Shown in pieces: positions 7,386 through 15,048 of a DNA stretch of 64,000 nt (positions within the stretch are counted from its first letter, which is position 1; each line of letters starts with the position of its first letter). A program made the position numbers and the translations under genes. This DNA comes from Cereibacter_A azotoformans. Lineage in GTDB: Bacteria > Pseudomonadota > Alphaproteobacteria > Rhodobacterales > Rhodobacteraceae. Location: the NCBI RefSeq assembly GCF_003050905.1, contig NZ_QAOT01000018.1; one strand, written 5' to 3'. The notes beneath the pieces were generated by a model that worked only from the letters and a program-made list of their open reading frames with translations, was not told the origin of the DNA and did not search any database.

Positions 7386-8027
7386 TCATGCCTCCGCGCC
7401 CCAACGGACCAGCGCCGCCTCGGCCGCCGCCATGTCGGCCCGCAGCCGCAGGATGGTCTGCCGGGTGAGGCCCGTGGCCTTCGAGATTGCCGAGGCTCCC
7501 GCCCCGGTGGCGAGCATGTCGCGCACCACGGCCAGCTGATCGCGGGTGTAGCTGGGCTGACGGCCGCGGTACTTCGTCCGGTCGATCCTCGCCGCCGCAA
7601 TGCCTGCCTTCTGGGCCTCCTTCGTGGCCTCGGCCTGGGCCTGCGCGGTGGCCGCCATGAAGGCGATCAGGGCATCCCGAACGGCCGCCTGCATCGGGTC
7701 CGAGGTCGAGCCGTCGAAGGTCAGGTTGTTGATGATGGTCCTGATCACCACGCCTTCGCGCATGAAATGCCGGATGGTGTCGGTCACGTCCTGATAGTTC
7801 CGCCCCAGCCGGTCGACCCAGCGCACCACCAGCACGTCTCCCCGGTGCAGCATGTCGAAGAGCCGCTTGCCCTCGGGGCGCTCGGCCAGCGGGACTGAGA
7901 CGCCCGAGACGCCATGATCGACCACAACCTTGTCGAAGGTGAAGCCCGCCGCCTCGGCCTGCGTCTGCTGGTGGCTGACGGTCTGCTCGGCGGTGGAGAC
8001 GCGGGCGTAGAAGACGGTGCGGGACAT
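7386..8027 (-). CDS. Serine recombinase, resolvase/invertase family
   Basis: This 213-aa protein matches the small resolvase/DNA-invertase length and order. The N-terminal catalytic domain begins VFYARVSTAEQ with the nucleophile Ser11 and Arg9, followed by the GD.LVVRWVDRLGR motif (about 63-76). A long E-helix region rich in Ala/Gln (MAATAQAQAEATKEAQKAG) follows, then a C-terminal Hin/resolvase helix-turn-helix (LAVVRDMLATGAGASAISKA, TGLTRQTILRL). It would cut at paired short sites through a phosphoserine link and may resolve cointegrates or invert DNA within the island. GAGG lies four bases before ATG 8027. It is at the right side of the island, pointing inward. Confidence 0.92.
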   Translation of the reverse strand: MSRTVFYARVSTAEQTVSHQQTQAEAAGFTFDKVVVDHGVSGVSVPLAERPEGKRLFDMLHRGDVLVVRWVDRLGRNYQDVTDTIRHFMREGVVIRTIINNLTFDGSTSDPMQAAVRDALIAFMAATAQAQAEATKEAQKAGIAAARIDRTKYRGRQPSYTRDQLAVVRDMLATGAGASAISKATGLTRQTILRLRADMAAAEAALVRWGAEA

Positions 8028-8405
8028 GGTGCCTCAGATGTCAATAAAGGTGCTGACCACATAGATCCATATACGAAAGCCGAAGTCAACCCTTGTGGAC
8101 ACCGTTTCCGGGCCTCTTCGCGGTGGCCGTTGAGGTATACCCATCCGGTCACCTGCCGCTGTCCACGAGGGAGCCGCCAGCTTCCTCGGACGCCGTGGCG
8201 ACGACGGCCGCCGACGTCCAGCCGTGGTGGAGTCCTGTCGCCCGCATCCGCATTGGGTGCGCCACATGGAAGATCGACGGGGGCACCGGGGGGTGCAGCG
8301 TGAGCCGCTCACATGATCTCTGGGTCTCGCATGTGTGCGGTGGAATATTCTCAACCCTCCCGTTCATCTGGTGTTGCCTATCAGGCCCTTCGGGTGCATC
8401 TTTGC
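8028..8405. other. Gene-poor island edge
   Basis: From the recombinase start to the dehydrogenase at 8728 there are about 700 bases with only short overlapping frames, none recognisable and none with a good ribosome site. The only structured part is the 19-bp direct repeat pair at 8406-8447. The segment probably contains the recombinase promoter and IS debris at the island boundary. Confidence 0.45.
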
Positions 8406-8447
8406 GGCCACCGGCGGGGACACAATGGGGCCACCGGCCGGGACACA
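8406..8447. repeat. Paired 19-bp direct repeats, IS21-like terminal pattern
   Basis: GGCCACCGGCGGGGACACA at 8406-8424 recurs at 8429-8447 with a single G-to-C change, a start-to-start distance of 23 bases. Closely spaced direct repeats read outward as TGTCCC..CCGGTGGCC recall the multiple transposase-binding repeats at the ends of IS21-family elements. No istA/istB gene is present, so this would be a solo end left by deletion. The assignment is inference. Confidence 0.45.
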
Positions 8448-8727
8448 TGGACGGGAAGGCTACCTCCTAGGGCCTTGATATTGCGGAAGAAGCAGAAGTG
8501 CGATTTTGGGGCGACAGTCCCTTCACCGGCACCACTTCTCTCCCGATCTCCGAAACCTTCGACGCATCTTCGGCTCGGCGCCGCCGCTTCGGACGCACAA
8601 GGACGGGCTGCCGCGGGCTGCGCACGAAAGGCGAATTTTTCCTGTTCCTTTTCGTGACACCCGGGATCGCGCTGGACGCCATCGCGGCAGGGTGCCACCT
8701 TCGCTCCGGCACCAAGCGGAGGATGAC

Positions 8728-10188
8728 ATGATCGAAAAACGCGACTTCTACATCGGCGGCCGGTGGGTGGCGCCGGTCACGCGGAAGGATTGCGAGGTCG
8801 TGGACCCTTCCACCGAAGAGGTCTGCGCGGTGATCTCGCTCGGCGATCAGGCCGACACGGACGCGGCCGTGTCCGCAGCCAAGGCCGCCTTCGAAGGCTG
8901 GGCCGCCACGCCTCCGGCCGAGCGGCTGCGGCTCGTGAAGGGGATCCTCGCGCAATACGAGGCGCGCAAGGAAGAGATGGCGCAGGCGATCAGCCTCGAG
9001 ATGGGCGCACCCATCGACCTTGCGCGCAACAGCCAGGCGCCCTGCCTGCCCTGGCATCTGTCGAACTTCCTCAAGGCGTTCGAGGAGATCGAGTGGGTCC
9101 GGCCGCTCGGCCCGCACGCGCCGAACGACCGTATCGCGCTGGAACCGATCGGCGTCGTCGGGCTCATCACGCCCTGGAACTGGCCGATGAACCAGGTGAC
9201 GCTGAAGGTGATCCCGGCGCTGCTGGCGGGCTGCACCTGCGTGCTCAAACCGTCCGAGGAGGCGCCGCTGTCCTCGCTGCTCTTTGCCGAGTTCGTCCAT
9301 GATGCGGGCATTCCGGCGGGCGTCTTCAACCTCGTGAACGGCGACGGCGCGGGCGTGGGCTCACAGCTGTCCTCGCACCCCGATGTCGAGATGATCTCCT
9401 TCACCGGATCGACCCGCGCGGGCCGGGCGATCTCGAAGGCCGCGGCCGAGTCGCTCAAGCGCGTCACGCTCGAACTTGGCGGCAAGGGTGCGAACCTGGT
9501 CTTCGCCGATGCCGACGAACGCGCGGTCGAGCGGGGCGTGAAGCATTGCTTCAACAACTCGGGCCAGAGCTGCAACGCCCCGACCCGGATGCTGGTCGAG
9601 CGCCCGCTTTACGACCGGGCGGTCGAGATCGCGGCCGAGGTGGCCTCGAAGACCCGCGTGGCCTCGGCGCATGAGGAGGGGCCGCATATCGGGCCGGTGG
9701 TGAACAAGCGCCAGTTCGAGCAGATCCAGTCCTACATCCAGAAGGGCATCGACGAGGGCGCGCGGCTGGTGGCGGGCGGCCTCGGCCGGCCCGACGGGCT
9801 GAACCGCGGCTTCTTCGTGCGCCCCACGGTCTTTGCCGACGTGACCCCCGGCATGACCATCGAGCGCGAGGAGATCTTCGGGCCGGTCCTGTCGATCCTG
9901 CCGTTCGAAACCGAGGACGAGGCGGTGCGGATCGCCAATGACACGCCCTATGGCCTGACCAACTATGTCCAGAGCCAGGACGGCGCGCGGCGCAACCGCC
10001 TGGCCCGGCGCCTGCGTTCGGGCATGGTCGAGATGAACGGCAAATCGCGCGGCGCAGGCGCGCCCTTCGGCGGCGTCAAGGCCTCGGGCCGGGCGCGGGA
10101 AGGCGGCCTCTGGGGGATCGAGGAGTTCCTCGAGGTCAAGGCCATCTCGGGCTGGGACCCCGAGGCCGAGGCGCTGGCCGCGGAGTGA
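8728..10188 (+). CDS. NAD(P)-dependent aldehyde dehydrogenase
   Basis: This 486-aa protein is the full ALDH superfamily length and oxidises an aldehyde to a carboxylate with NAD(P)+. Visible motifs are the cofactor-binding ITPWNWPM segment, FTGSTRAGR, the catalytic Glu in LELGGKGANLVFADAD, the catalytic Cys in FNNSGQSCNAPTRM, and EEIFGPVLSI near the C-terminus. The substrate cannot be told; the sequence resembles the broad betaine/vanillin/succinate-semialdehyde-type group. ATG 8728 has GGAGG five bases upstream, which outweighs an open frame running back to 8506. It is the first core-type gene after the island and is followed by a bulged GC hairpin shared with the convergent pseudouridine synthase gene. 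Confidence 0.92.
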   Translation: MIEKRDFYIGGRWVAPVTRKDCEVVDPSTEEVCAVISLGDQADTDAAVSAAKAAFEGWAATPPAERLRLVKGILAQYEARKEEMAQAISLEMGAPIDLARNSQAPCLPWHLSNFLKAFEEIEWVRPLGPHAPNDRIALEPIGVVGLITPWNWPMNQVTLKVIPALLAGCTCVLKPSEEAPLSSLLFAEFVHDAGIPAGVFNLVNGDGAGVGSQLSSHPDVEMISFTGSTRAGRAISKAAAESLKRVTLELGGKGANLVFADADERAVERGVKHCFNNSGQSCNAPTRMLVERPLYDRAVEIAAEVASKTRVASAHEEGPHIGPVVNKRQFEQIQSYIQKGIDEGARLVAGGLGRPDGLNRGFFVRPTVFADVTPGMTIEREEIFGPVLSILPFETEDEAVRIANDTPYGLTNYVQSQDGARRNRLARRLRSGMVEMNGKSRGAGAPFGGVKASGRAREGGLWGIEEFLEVKAISGWDPEAEALAAE

Positions 10189-10194
10189 CGAGGG

Positions 10195-10223
10195 GCCGGG
10201 GCGGGCAGGCTTCCTGCCCCGGC
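10195..10223. terminator. Bulged GC hairpin between convergent genes
   Basis: GCCGGGGC and CAGG on the left arm pair with CCTGCCCCGGC on the right, leaving a three-G bulge and a three-base loop. It sits between the convergent aldehyde dehydrogenase and RluA-family genes. There is no T-run, so it may be a pause or a Rho-linked end. Confidence 0.5.
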
Positions 10224-10232
10224 TGCCGCCCG

Positions 10233-10880
10233 TCAGAAGGGACAGGGCGCGCTGTAGGTGAGGCTCTTGCCCGTGTCGGGATGGCGCACCCGCAGGCTCT
10301 CGGCGTGAAGCATCAGGCGCGGATGCTCCCGCGCGGCACCCGCCGCATAGAGCGCGTCGCCGAGGATCGGATGCCCCGTCTCGGCCATGTGCACGCGGAG
10401 CTGGTGGCTGCGGCCCGTGACCGGCATCAGTCGCACGCGGGTCTCGTTCGGCAGATATTTCACCACCCGCCATTCGGTCTGGGCCGGTCGGCCGTTCACA
10501 TGATCCACATGCTGCCTCGGTCGGTTCGGCCAGTCCACGCAGAGCGGCAGGTCCACCCGACCCTCGCGCGGTTCCAGCCGGCCTTCAAGGCGGGCCACAT
10601 AGACCTTCTTCGTCTGCCGCTTCTCGAACTGCTGGCCCAAGGCGGCCTGCGCGGCCCGCGTCAGGGCGAAGACCATCACCCCGGAGGTGTCGCGGTCGAG
10701 CCGATGCACCAGCAGGATCTCGGGGAAGACGCCGCGCAACCGCTCGATCAGGCAGTCGGCCTTGTCCTCGCCCTTGCCGGGCACGGACAAGAGGCCCGCA
10801 GGCTTGTCCACCACCACGATCTGCGCGTCGTGGTGGATCAGCGAAAGCGGCACGTCCGGCGGGGCATAGAGATCGGTCAT
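10233..10880 (-). CDS. RluA-family pseudouridine synthase
   Basis: This 215-aa enzyme isomerises uridine to pseudouridine in rRNA or tRNA. The family signature HRLDRDTSGVMVFA is present with the catalytic Asp at residue 62; VVDKPAGLLSVPG precedes it and LMPVTGRSHQLRVHMAETGHPILGD follows, both RluA/RluC/RluD hallmarks. No S4 domain precedes the catalytic domain, and the length fits the RluA type (23S U746 and tRNA U32 in E. coli), although the exact target is unknown. ATG 10880 is taken as the start because the homologous region begins directly after it. A divergent small gene starts 84 bases away. Confidence 0.9.
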   Translation of the reverse strand: MTDLYAPPDVPLSLIHHDAQIVVVDKPAGLLSVPGKGEDKADCLIERLRGVFPEILLVHRLDRDTSGVMVFALTRAAQAALGQQFEKRQTKKVYVARLEGRLEPREGRVDLPLCVDWPNRPRQHVDHVNGRPAQTEWRVVKYLPNETRVRLMPVTGRSHQLRVHMAETGHPILGDALYAAGAAREHPRLMLHAESLRVRHPDTGKSLTYSAPCPF

Positions 10881-10964
10881 CCCCGCCCCATAGCCGAGGC
10901 CGCCCGCGGGAACAATCGCCCGCTGCCCGCGATTGGACCGGGCGACCCCATCGGGAGAGACACC

Positions 10965-11225
10965 ATGAGCGAAGCCATCACCACCCGCGACCATGACACG
11001 ATCCGCAAATGGGCCGAGGCCCGCGACGGACATCCGGCCAAGGTGGACACGGGCGGCAAGGGCGGCATCCTGCGCATCGACTTCGGCGAGCCGGAAGACC
11101 GGCTGACCCAGATCGACTGGGAAGAGTTCTTCCGCATCTTCGACGAGAACGGCCTGTCCTTCCTCTGTCAGGACAAGACGAAGGACGGCGGGCAGAGCCG
11201 GTTCAACAAGTTCGTCTCGGAGTGA
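10965..11225 (+). CDS. Small conserved-looking hypothetical protein
   Basis: This 86-aa acidic, soluble protein is built around GGILRIDFGEPEDRLTQIDW, EEFFRIFDENGLSFLCQDKT and KDGGQSRFNKFVSE. It has no signal peptide, membrane segment or motif I can link to a function. GGGAGAG precedes the ATG by a few bases. Proteins of this size and wording recur in Rhodobacteraceae as uncharacterised single-domain proteins, from memory. It is transcribed away from the RluA-family gene and converges with the methionine sulfoxide reductase gene. Confidence 0.75.
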   Translation: MSEAITTRDHDTIRKWAEARDGHPAKVDTGGKGGILRIDFGEPEDRLTQIDWEEFFRIFDENGLSFLCQDKTKDGGQSRFNKFVSE

Positions 11226-11285
11226 CCGGCCGGGGCATCCGGCTCAGCCATGCCCCCGAAGCCCCCCAGAGGCACGCGCCGCGCA

Positions 11286-11738
11286 TCACGACGCCTCCCG
11301 GAACGTGCGGTCGAGCAGCGCCTGAAGCCGCCGCGCGTCCTCTTCGGTGAAGGCCGCGGGCGTGTTGCTGTCGAGGTCGAGCACCCCCAGCAGCCGGCCC
11401 TCGCCGTTGCGGACCGGCAGAACGATCTCGGAGCGGGTGGAGGACGAGCAGGCGATATGGTCGGGAAAGGCCTCCACGTCCGGGACGAGCTGGATCTCGC
11501 CCGTGCGCGCCGCCGCCCCGCAGACGCCCCGCCCGAAGGGGATCACGAGGCAGCCGTGCGAGCCCTGGTAAGGCCCGATCTTCAGCACCTCGGGCTCGGT
11601 CACGCGGTAGAAGCCCGTCCAGTCCGACAGCGGGTGCGCATGGTGCAGCTCGCAGGCGACGGTTGCCATCAGCGCGACCGTATCACGCTCGCCGTGGCAG
11701 AGCGCGTCGATGGTCTGGTCGAGCCGGTCGTAGTCCAT
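11286..11738 (-). CDS. msrC: Free methionine-(R)-sulfoxide reductase (GAF domain)
   Basis: This 150-aa single GAF-domain protein is the fRMsr type that reduces free Met-(R)-sulfoxide. The three family cysteines are present: Cys63 (GCLVIPFG), Cys73 (GVCGAAA) and Cys97 (HIACSSSTRSEIVLPV), with the 10- and 24-residue spacing known from E. coli MsrC. SDWTGFYRV and LLGVLDLDS complete the family pattern. It is cytosolic and monocistronic, converging on the small gene at 10965-11225. Its neighbour, transcribed away from it, is the STAS/anti-sigma pair, with no obvious functional link. Confidence 0.92.
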   Translation of the reverse strand: MDYDRLDQTIDALCHGERDTVALMATVACELHHAHPLSDWTGFYRVTEPEVLKIGPYQGSHGCLVIPFGRGVCGAAARTGEIQLVPDVEAFPDHIACSSSTRSEIVLPVRNGEGRLLGVLDLDSNTPAAFTEEDARRLQALLDRTFREAS

Positions 11739-11872
11739 GTTCCCTCCAGGGTGCCGCCGCGGATGCGGCCGGGCGGGCAGGATAGGCCCGCCGCGACCGG
11801 AACGGAAGCCGCCGGTTACCGAATGTCAACGGATGGGCCCTAGCCTGCGTCGGCGGAGAACAGGAGCTGGCG

Positions 11873-12196
11873 ATGAACCTCGAGGCGGAAGCACGCGGAG
11901 ACCTTCTGGTGGTGCGCGTTCAGGAAGAGCGGATTGATGCGGCGAGCGCGATCCAGTTCAAGGACAGGATGCGCGAACTGGTGGCGGCGCCCTGCCCGCG
12001 CGTTCTGCTCGATCTTTCCCGCGTGACATTCCTCGACAGCAGCGGGCTTGGCGCGGTCGTGTCGGTGATGAAGCTGCTCGGGCCGGATCGGCGTCTTGAA
12101 CTGGCGGCACTTGGCCCGGTCGTGCAGAAGGTGTTCCGGCTCACCCGGATGGATAGGGTCTTCACGATCCACGAACGGGTGAGCGATGCCTTGTGA
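11873..12196 (+). CDS. STAS-domain anti-sigma factor antagonist
   Basis: This 107-aa single STAS domain resembles SpoIIAA/RsbV. The phosphorylatable serine region is FLDSSGLGAVV (Ser56 or Ser57). In this family the unphosphorylated antagonist sequesters an anti-sigma kinase; phosphorylation releases it. Its stop lies 11 bases inside the next gene, an RsbW-like kinase, which supports a partner-switch pair. No sigma factor or PP2C phosphatase gene is in this window, so the output is unknown; control of a distant sigma factor or of envelope functions is possible. A weak GGAG precedes ATG 11873. Confidence 0.9.
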   Translation: MNLEAEARGDLLVVRVQEERIDAASAIQFKDRMRELVAAPCPRVLLDLSRVTFLDSSGLGAVVSVMKLLGPDRRLELAALGPVVQKVFRLTRMDRVFTIHERVSDAL

Positions 12197-12635
12197 CCGA
12201 GGCCTCAGCAGCCGCATCACGCTGCCCAGTGCTCCGCTCGCGGTGCGCGAGGCGTTGGCCTCCCTCGTCGGCTCGCCCGTGATCCGCTCTCTGCCGCAGG
12301 AAGACAGGCTCAACGCCGAGATCCTGCTGGCCGAGGTGCTGAACAATTGCGTGGAACATGCCTATGGCGACGGGAAGGGCGAGATCGAGGTGTCGCTCGC
12401 GCTCCGGCGCGGGCGGCTGGCCTGCGAGATCGTCGATCGCGGTCGGCCGATGGCGGGCCGGACGCTGCCGCCCCGGCGCGACCTGCGGGCGGGTGCTGCA
12501 CCGCCGCTGGCCGAGGGCGGGTTCGGCTGGCCCATCATCCGGGCCCTGGCGCGCGACCTCGCCTACCGCAACGAGAACGGCGTGAACCGCCTGACCTTCC
12601 GCCTCGGCCCCGCCGAGGCCGACTGTTGCCCATGA
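12186..12635 (+). CDS. RsbW-like anti-sigma serine kinase (HATPase_c)
   Basis: This 149-aa GHKL ATPase is the kinase half of a partner switch. The N box is ILLAEVLNNCVEHAY (Glu50, Asn53/54), the G1 box EIVDRGRPM (Asp84, Gly86) and the G2-like segment GGFGWPIIRALA at about 111-122. Family members phosphorylate the STAS antagonist and bind a sigma factor. The ATG lies 11 bases before the stop of the STAS gene, so translation is coupled. It is followed by a 12-bp perfect inverted repeat (12740-12785) that probably ends the transcript. Confidence 0.9.
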   Translation: MPCDRGLSSRITLPSAPLAVREALASLVGSPVIRSLPQEDRLNAEILLAEVLNNCVEHAYGDGKGEIEVSLALRRGRLACEIVDRGRPMAGRTLPPRRDLRAGAAPPLAEGGFGWPIIRALARDLAYRNENGVNRLTFRLGPAEADCCP

Positions 12636-12739
12636 TGGGCCCGCACGCCGGATCGCAGAAGACCGCAATTTGGCCGGATTCCGGCTGCGAATCCGCCCCA
12701 CCCGCCGCGCAGGCTGATCCTGTAGCGACTCCACGCTTC

Positions 12740-12785
12740 CCTCGGCGCCGGGTTTCCCCGTCCCCCACCTGGTCCGGCGCCGAGG
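12740..12785. terminator. Perfect 12-bp GC inverted repeat before ggt
   Basis: CCTCGGCGCCGG (12740-12751) and CCGGCGCCGAGG (12774-12785) pair perfectly around a 22-base pyrimidine-rich loop. It lies 105 bases after the kinase stop and 58 bases before the ggt start. It is either the end of the STAS/kinase transcript or a structured leader/operator of ggt; there is no strong T-run. Confidence 0.5.
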
Positions 12786-12843
12786 TTCTCATCTTGGAAA
12801 TTCCGGCGCGGGCTTCTAGGCTCCTCCCGATCAGGAGGATGAC

Positions 12844-14421
12844 ATGCGCGATTTCCAGCTTCCGGGCCGCTCGGCCGTTCATGCCAGCAACGGCCTTTGC
12901 GCCACGTCCCATCCTCTGGCCTCCAAGGTCGCCCTCGACATCCTGCAGGCGGGGGGCAATGCGGCCGATGCGGCCATCGGCGCGGGCGTTCTGTTGGGGA
13001 TCTGCGAGCCGCAGATGACCGGGATCGGTGGCGACTGCTTCGTGCTGCTGAAGCCGCCCGGCGAAGAGCGGATCGTGGCCCTCAACGGATCGGGCCGCGC
13101 GCCCGCCGGCCTCTCGGCCGCCCTGATGCGCGAGAAGGGGCACGAGGTCGTGCCGCTGCACGGGCCCGAGTCGGTGACGGTGCCGGGCGCGGTCGATGCC
13201 TTCTGCCGCCTCTCGGCCGACTGGGGCAACCTCGATCTGGCGCAGGTTCTGGCCCCCGCCATCCGCTACGCCGAGGAGGGCGTTCCCGTCGCCCCCCGCA
13301 CCGCCGCCGACTGGGCCGTGGCCGAACCCAAGCTGCAGGGCGCGGCGCGGCAGTATTACCTCTTCGACGGCGCCGCCCCGCGCGTCGGGCAGATCTTCCG
13401 CGCCCCGGGGCAGGCCGAGGTGCTGCGCCGAATCGCGGCCCAGGGACGGGCCGGCTTCTACGAGGGCGAGGTGGCCGAGGACATGGTGACCTCGCTCCGC
13501 TCGGCCGGCGGAACCCACACCCTCGAGGATTTCGCCGCCACCGCCTGCACCTATGGCGAGCCGATCTCGGGCCACTACCGGGGCGTCGAAGTGGTGGAGC
13601 ATCCGCCCAACGGCCAGGGTGCCACGGCGATCCTGATGCTGAACATCCTTGCGCATTTCGACGTGGCGTCTCTCGATCCGTTTGGCGCCGAGCGCGCCCA
13701 TCTCGAGGCCGAGGCCGCGAAGCTGGCCTATGACGCGCGCAACCGCTTCATGGCCGATCCCTCGCACATGAGCCGCCTTGCCCATATGCTCTCGCCCCGA
13801 ACGGCCGAGCAGCTCGCCGGCCTGATCGACCGCACCCGCGCCATGCCCTCGGCCGCGCCCCTGTCCGAATCGGTGCACCGCGAGACGGTCTATCTGACCG
13901 TGGTGGACCGTGACCGGATGGCCGTGTCACTGATCTGCTCGGTCTATCACAGCTTCGGGTCCGGCCTCGCCTCCGCGCGCTTCGGCATCAACTTCCAGAA
14001 CCGCGGCGCCGGCTTCTGCCTCACACAGGGCCACCCGAACGAGGCGATGGGCGGCAAGCGCCCGATGCATACGATCATTCCGGGGATGATCCGGCGGGAC
14101 GGGCGGCTCGTGATGCCGTTCGGCGTCATGGGGGGCGCCTACCAGCCGGCCGGCCACGCCCGGCTCGTCTCGAACCTCGTGGATTTCGGGCTCGACCCGC
14201 AGGAGGCGATCGACGCGCCGCGCAGCTTCTCGGGCCCCGACGGGATGCTGGTCGAGCGCGGCTATCCCGACCCGGTGCGCGCCGCCCTCGCCGCCATGGG
14301 CCACGATGTCCGCATCCCCGACGAGCCGATCGGCGGGGCGCAGGCGATCCTGATCGGCGAGGATGGCGTTCTGGTCGGCGCGTCCGACCCGCGCAAGGAC
14401 GGCTGCGCGCTGGGTTACTGA
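12844..14421 (+). CDS. ggt: Gamma-glutamyltransferase family Ntn hydrolase
   Basis: This 525-aa protein of the gamma-glutamyltranspeptidase family self-cleaves to expose a catalytic threonine, then transfers or hydrolyses gamma-glutamyl groups such as those of glutathione. The early pattern GGNAADAAIGAGVLLGICEP and MTGIGGDCFV is typical. The likely cleavage site precedes Thr348 in HRETVYLTVVDRDRMAVS, matching TTH.SVVD of characterised enzymes. GSG and GGKRPMHTIIP lie in the small-subunit part. No signal peptide is seen, so it is probably cytosolic, unlike the E. coli periplasmic enzyme. GGAGG lies five bases upstream of the ATG. The substrate is not assured, since cephalosporin acylase-like members share the fold. 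Confidence 0.9.
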   Translation: MRDFQLPGRSAVHASNGLCATSHPLASKVALDILQAGGNAADAAIGAGVLLGICEPQMTGIGGDCFVLLKPPGEERIVALNGSGRAPAGLSAALMREKGHEVVPLHGPESVTVPGAVDAFCRLSADWGNLDLAQVLAPAIRYAEEGVPVAPRTAADWAVAEPKLQGAARQYYLFDGAAPRVGQIFRAPGQAEVLRRIAAQGRAGFYEGEVAEDMVTSLRSAGGTHTLEDFAATACTYGEPISGHYRGVEVVEHPPNGQGATAILMLNILAHFDVASLDPFGAERAHLEAEAAKLAYDARNRFMADPSHMSRLAHMLSPRTAEQLAGLIDRTRAMPSAAPLSESVHRETVYLTVVDRDRMAVSLICSVYHSFGSGLASARFGINFQNRGAGFCLTQGHPNEAMGGKRPMHTIIPGMIRRDGRLVMPFGVMGGAYQPAGHARLVSNLVDFGLDPQEAIDAPRSFSGPDGMLVERGYPDPVRAALAAMGHDVRIPDEPIGGAQAILIGEDGVLVGASDPRKDGCALGY

Positions 14422-14448
14422 GCCGTCGCCCTCAGGGGTCCCTGACGG

Positions 14449-14775
14449 TCAGTTGAACTGGAACTGAAGCGGATAGCGGCCGTCCTCGAACTCGCCGAAC
14501 AGCTCGGCAAGGTCGGGATGCTCCACCGGCTCGCCCGTGTCGTCGGGCACGAGGTTCTGTTCGGAGACATAGGCGACGTAGTAGCTCTGCTCGTTCTCGG
14601 CGAGCAGGTGATAGAAGGGCTGGTCGCGCGACGGGCGGCTCTCCTCGGGGATGGCGTCATACCATTCCTCGGTGTTGGAAAACATCGCGTCCACGTCGAA
14701 GACAACGCCCCGGAAAGGATGCTTCCGATGACGGAGCACCTGTCCCAGATGATATTTCGCCTCTGTCTTGAGCAT
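14449..14775 (-). CDS. hspQ: Heat shock protein HspQ (hemimethylated-DNA-binding family)
   Basis: This protein of about 108 aa belongs to the HspQ/YccV family: KYHLGQVLRHRKHPFRGVVFDVD, EEWYDAIPE, QPFYHLLAENEQ and YVAYVSEQNL are family landmarks. HspQ promotes Lon-dependent degradation as an adaptor and was first described as a hemimethylated oriC DNA binder. ATG 14775 is preferred because a G-rich stretch lies just upstream and family members start about there; an ATG at 14799 is possible. It converges with ggt and is transcribed away from the lipoprotein gene at 15049. Confidence 0.9.
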   Translation of the reverse strand: MLKTEAKYHLGQVLRHRKHPFRGVVFDVDAMFSNTEEWYDAIPEESRPSRDQPFYHLLAENEQSYYVAYVSEQNLVPDDTGEPVEHPDLAELFGEFEDGRYPLQFQFN

Positions 14776-15048
14776 GTCACGCACCCCCGACCCCTCCATT
14801 ATTCCGCCTGCCATCCATTTGTCCACCTCGACCCCGCGCCGGACAGGAAACAGTGTGTGGCGCCGGACCGTCCGGGAACAGGTTCCCACCGCCGGCCGTC
14901 ACTGATCCGGCCTGTCGCAGAGGTCAATGGCAAGATCCCGCGACAGTTCCAGCGCCTCGCGTTTTTCTGATAAGGGACGCGGCCGCAGCCATTTCCTCCC
15001 CGGCGGAATTGCCCTAACCTTCGGCAAAAGAGAACACGCGAGGGGCAG

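Larger units (their letters stand above)
1..8450. mobile_element. Accessory/integrative island (right part; left end outside window)
   Basis: This stretch contains a tyrosine integrase, a defence-type ATPase/HNH pair, a broken RNase HI, a phage antirepressor, a tandem repeat array and a serine recombinase, all without housekeeping function. Everything to its right is ordinary core metabolism. Base composition is visibly lower in GC from about 850 to 3800 than in the rest of the window. The right border is placed at paired direct repeats near 8406-8447, just before the aldehyde dehydrogenase; this is inference, because no att duplication can be recognised with the left end missing. The element looks mosaic, with phage, IS and defence pieces, rather than a single intact prophage. 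Confidence 0.6.

Noticed and set aside
8500..8727. N-terminal extension of the aldehyde dehydrogenase (start 8506)
   Set aside because: The extension is not ALDH-like, and the ATG at 8728 has an ideal ribosome site.
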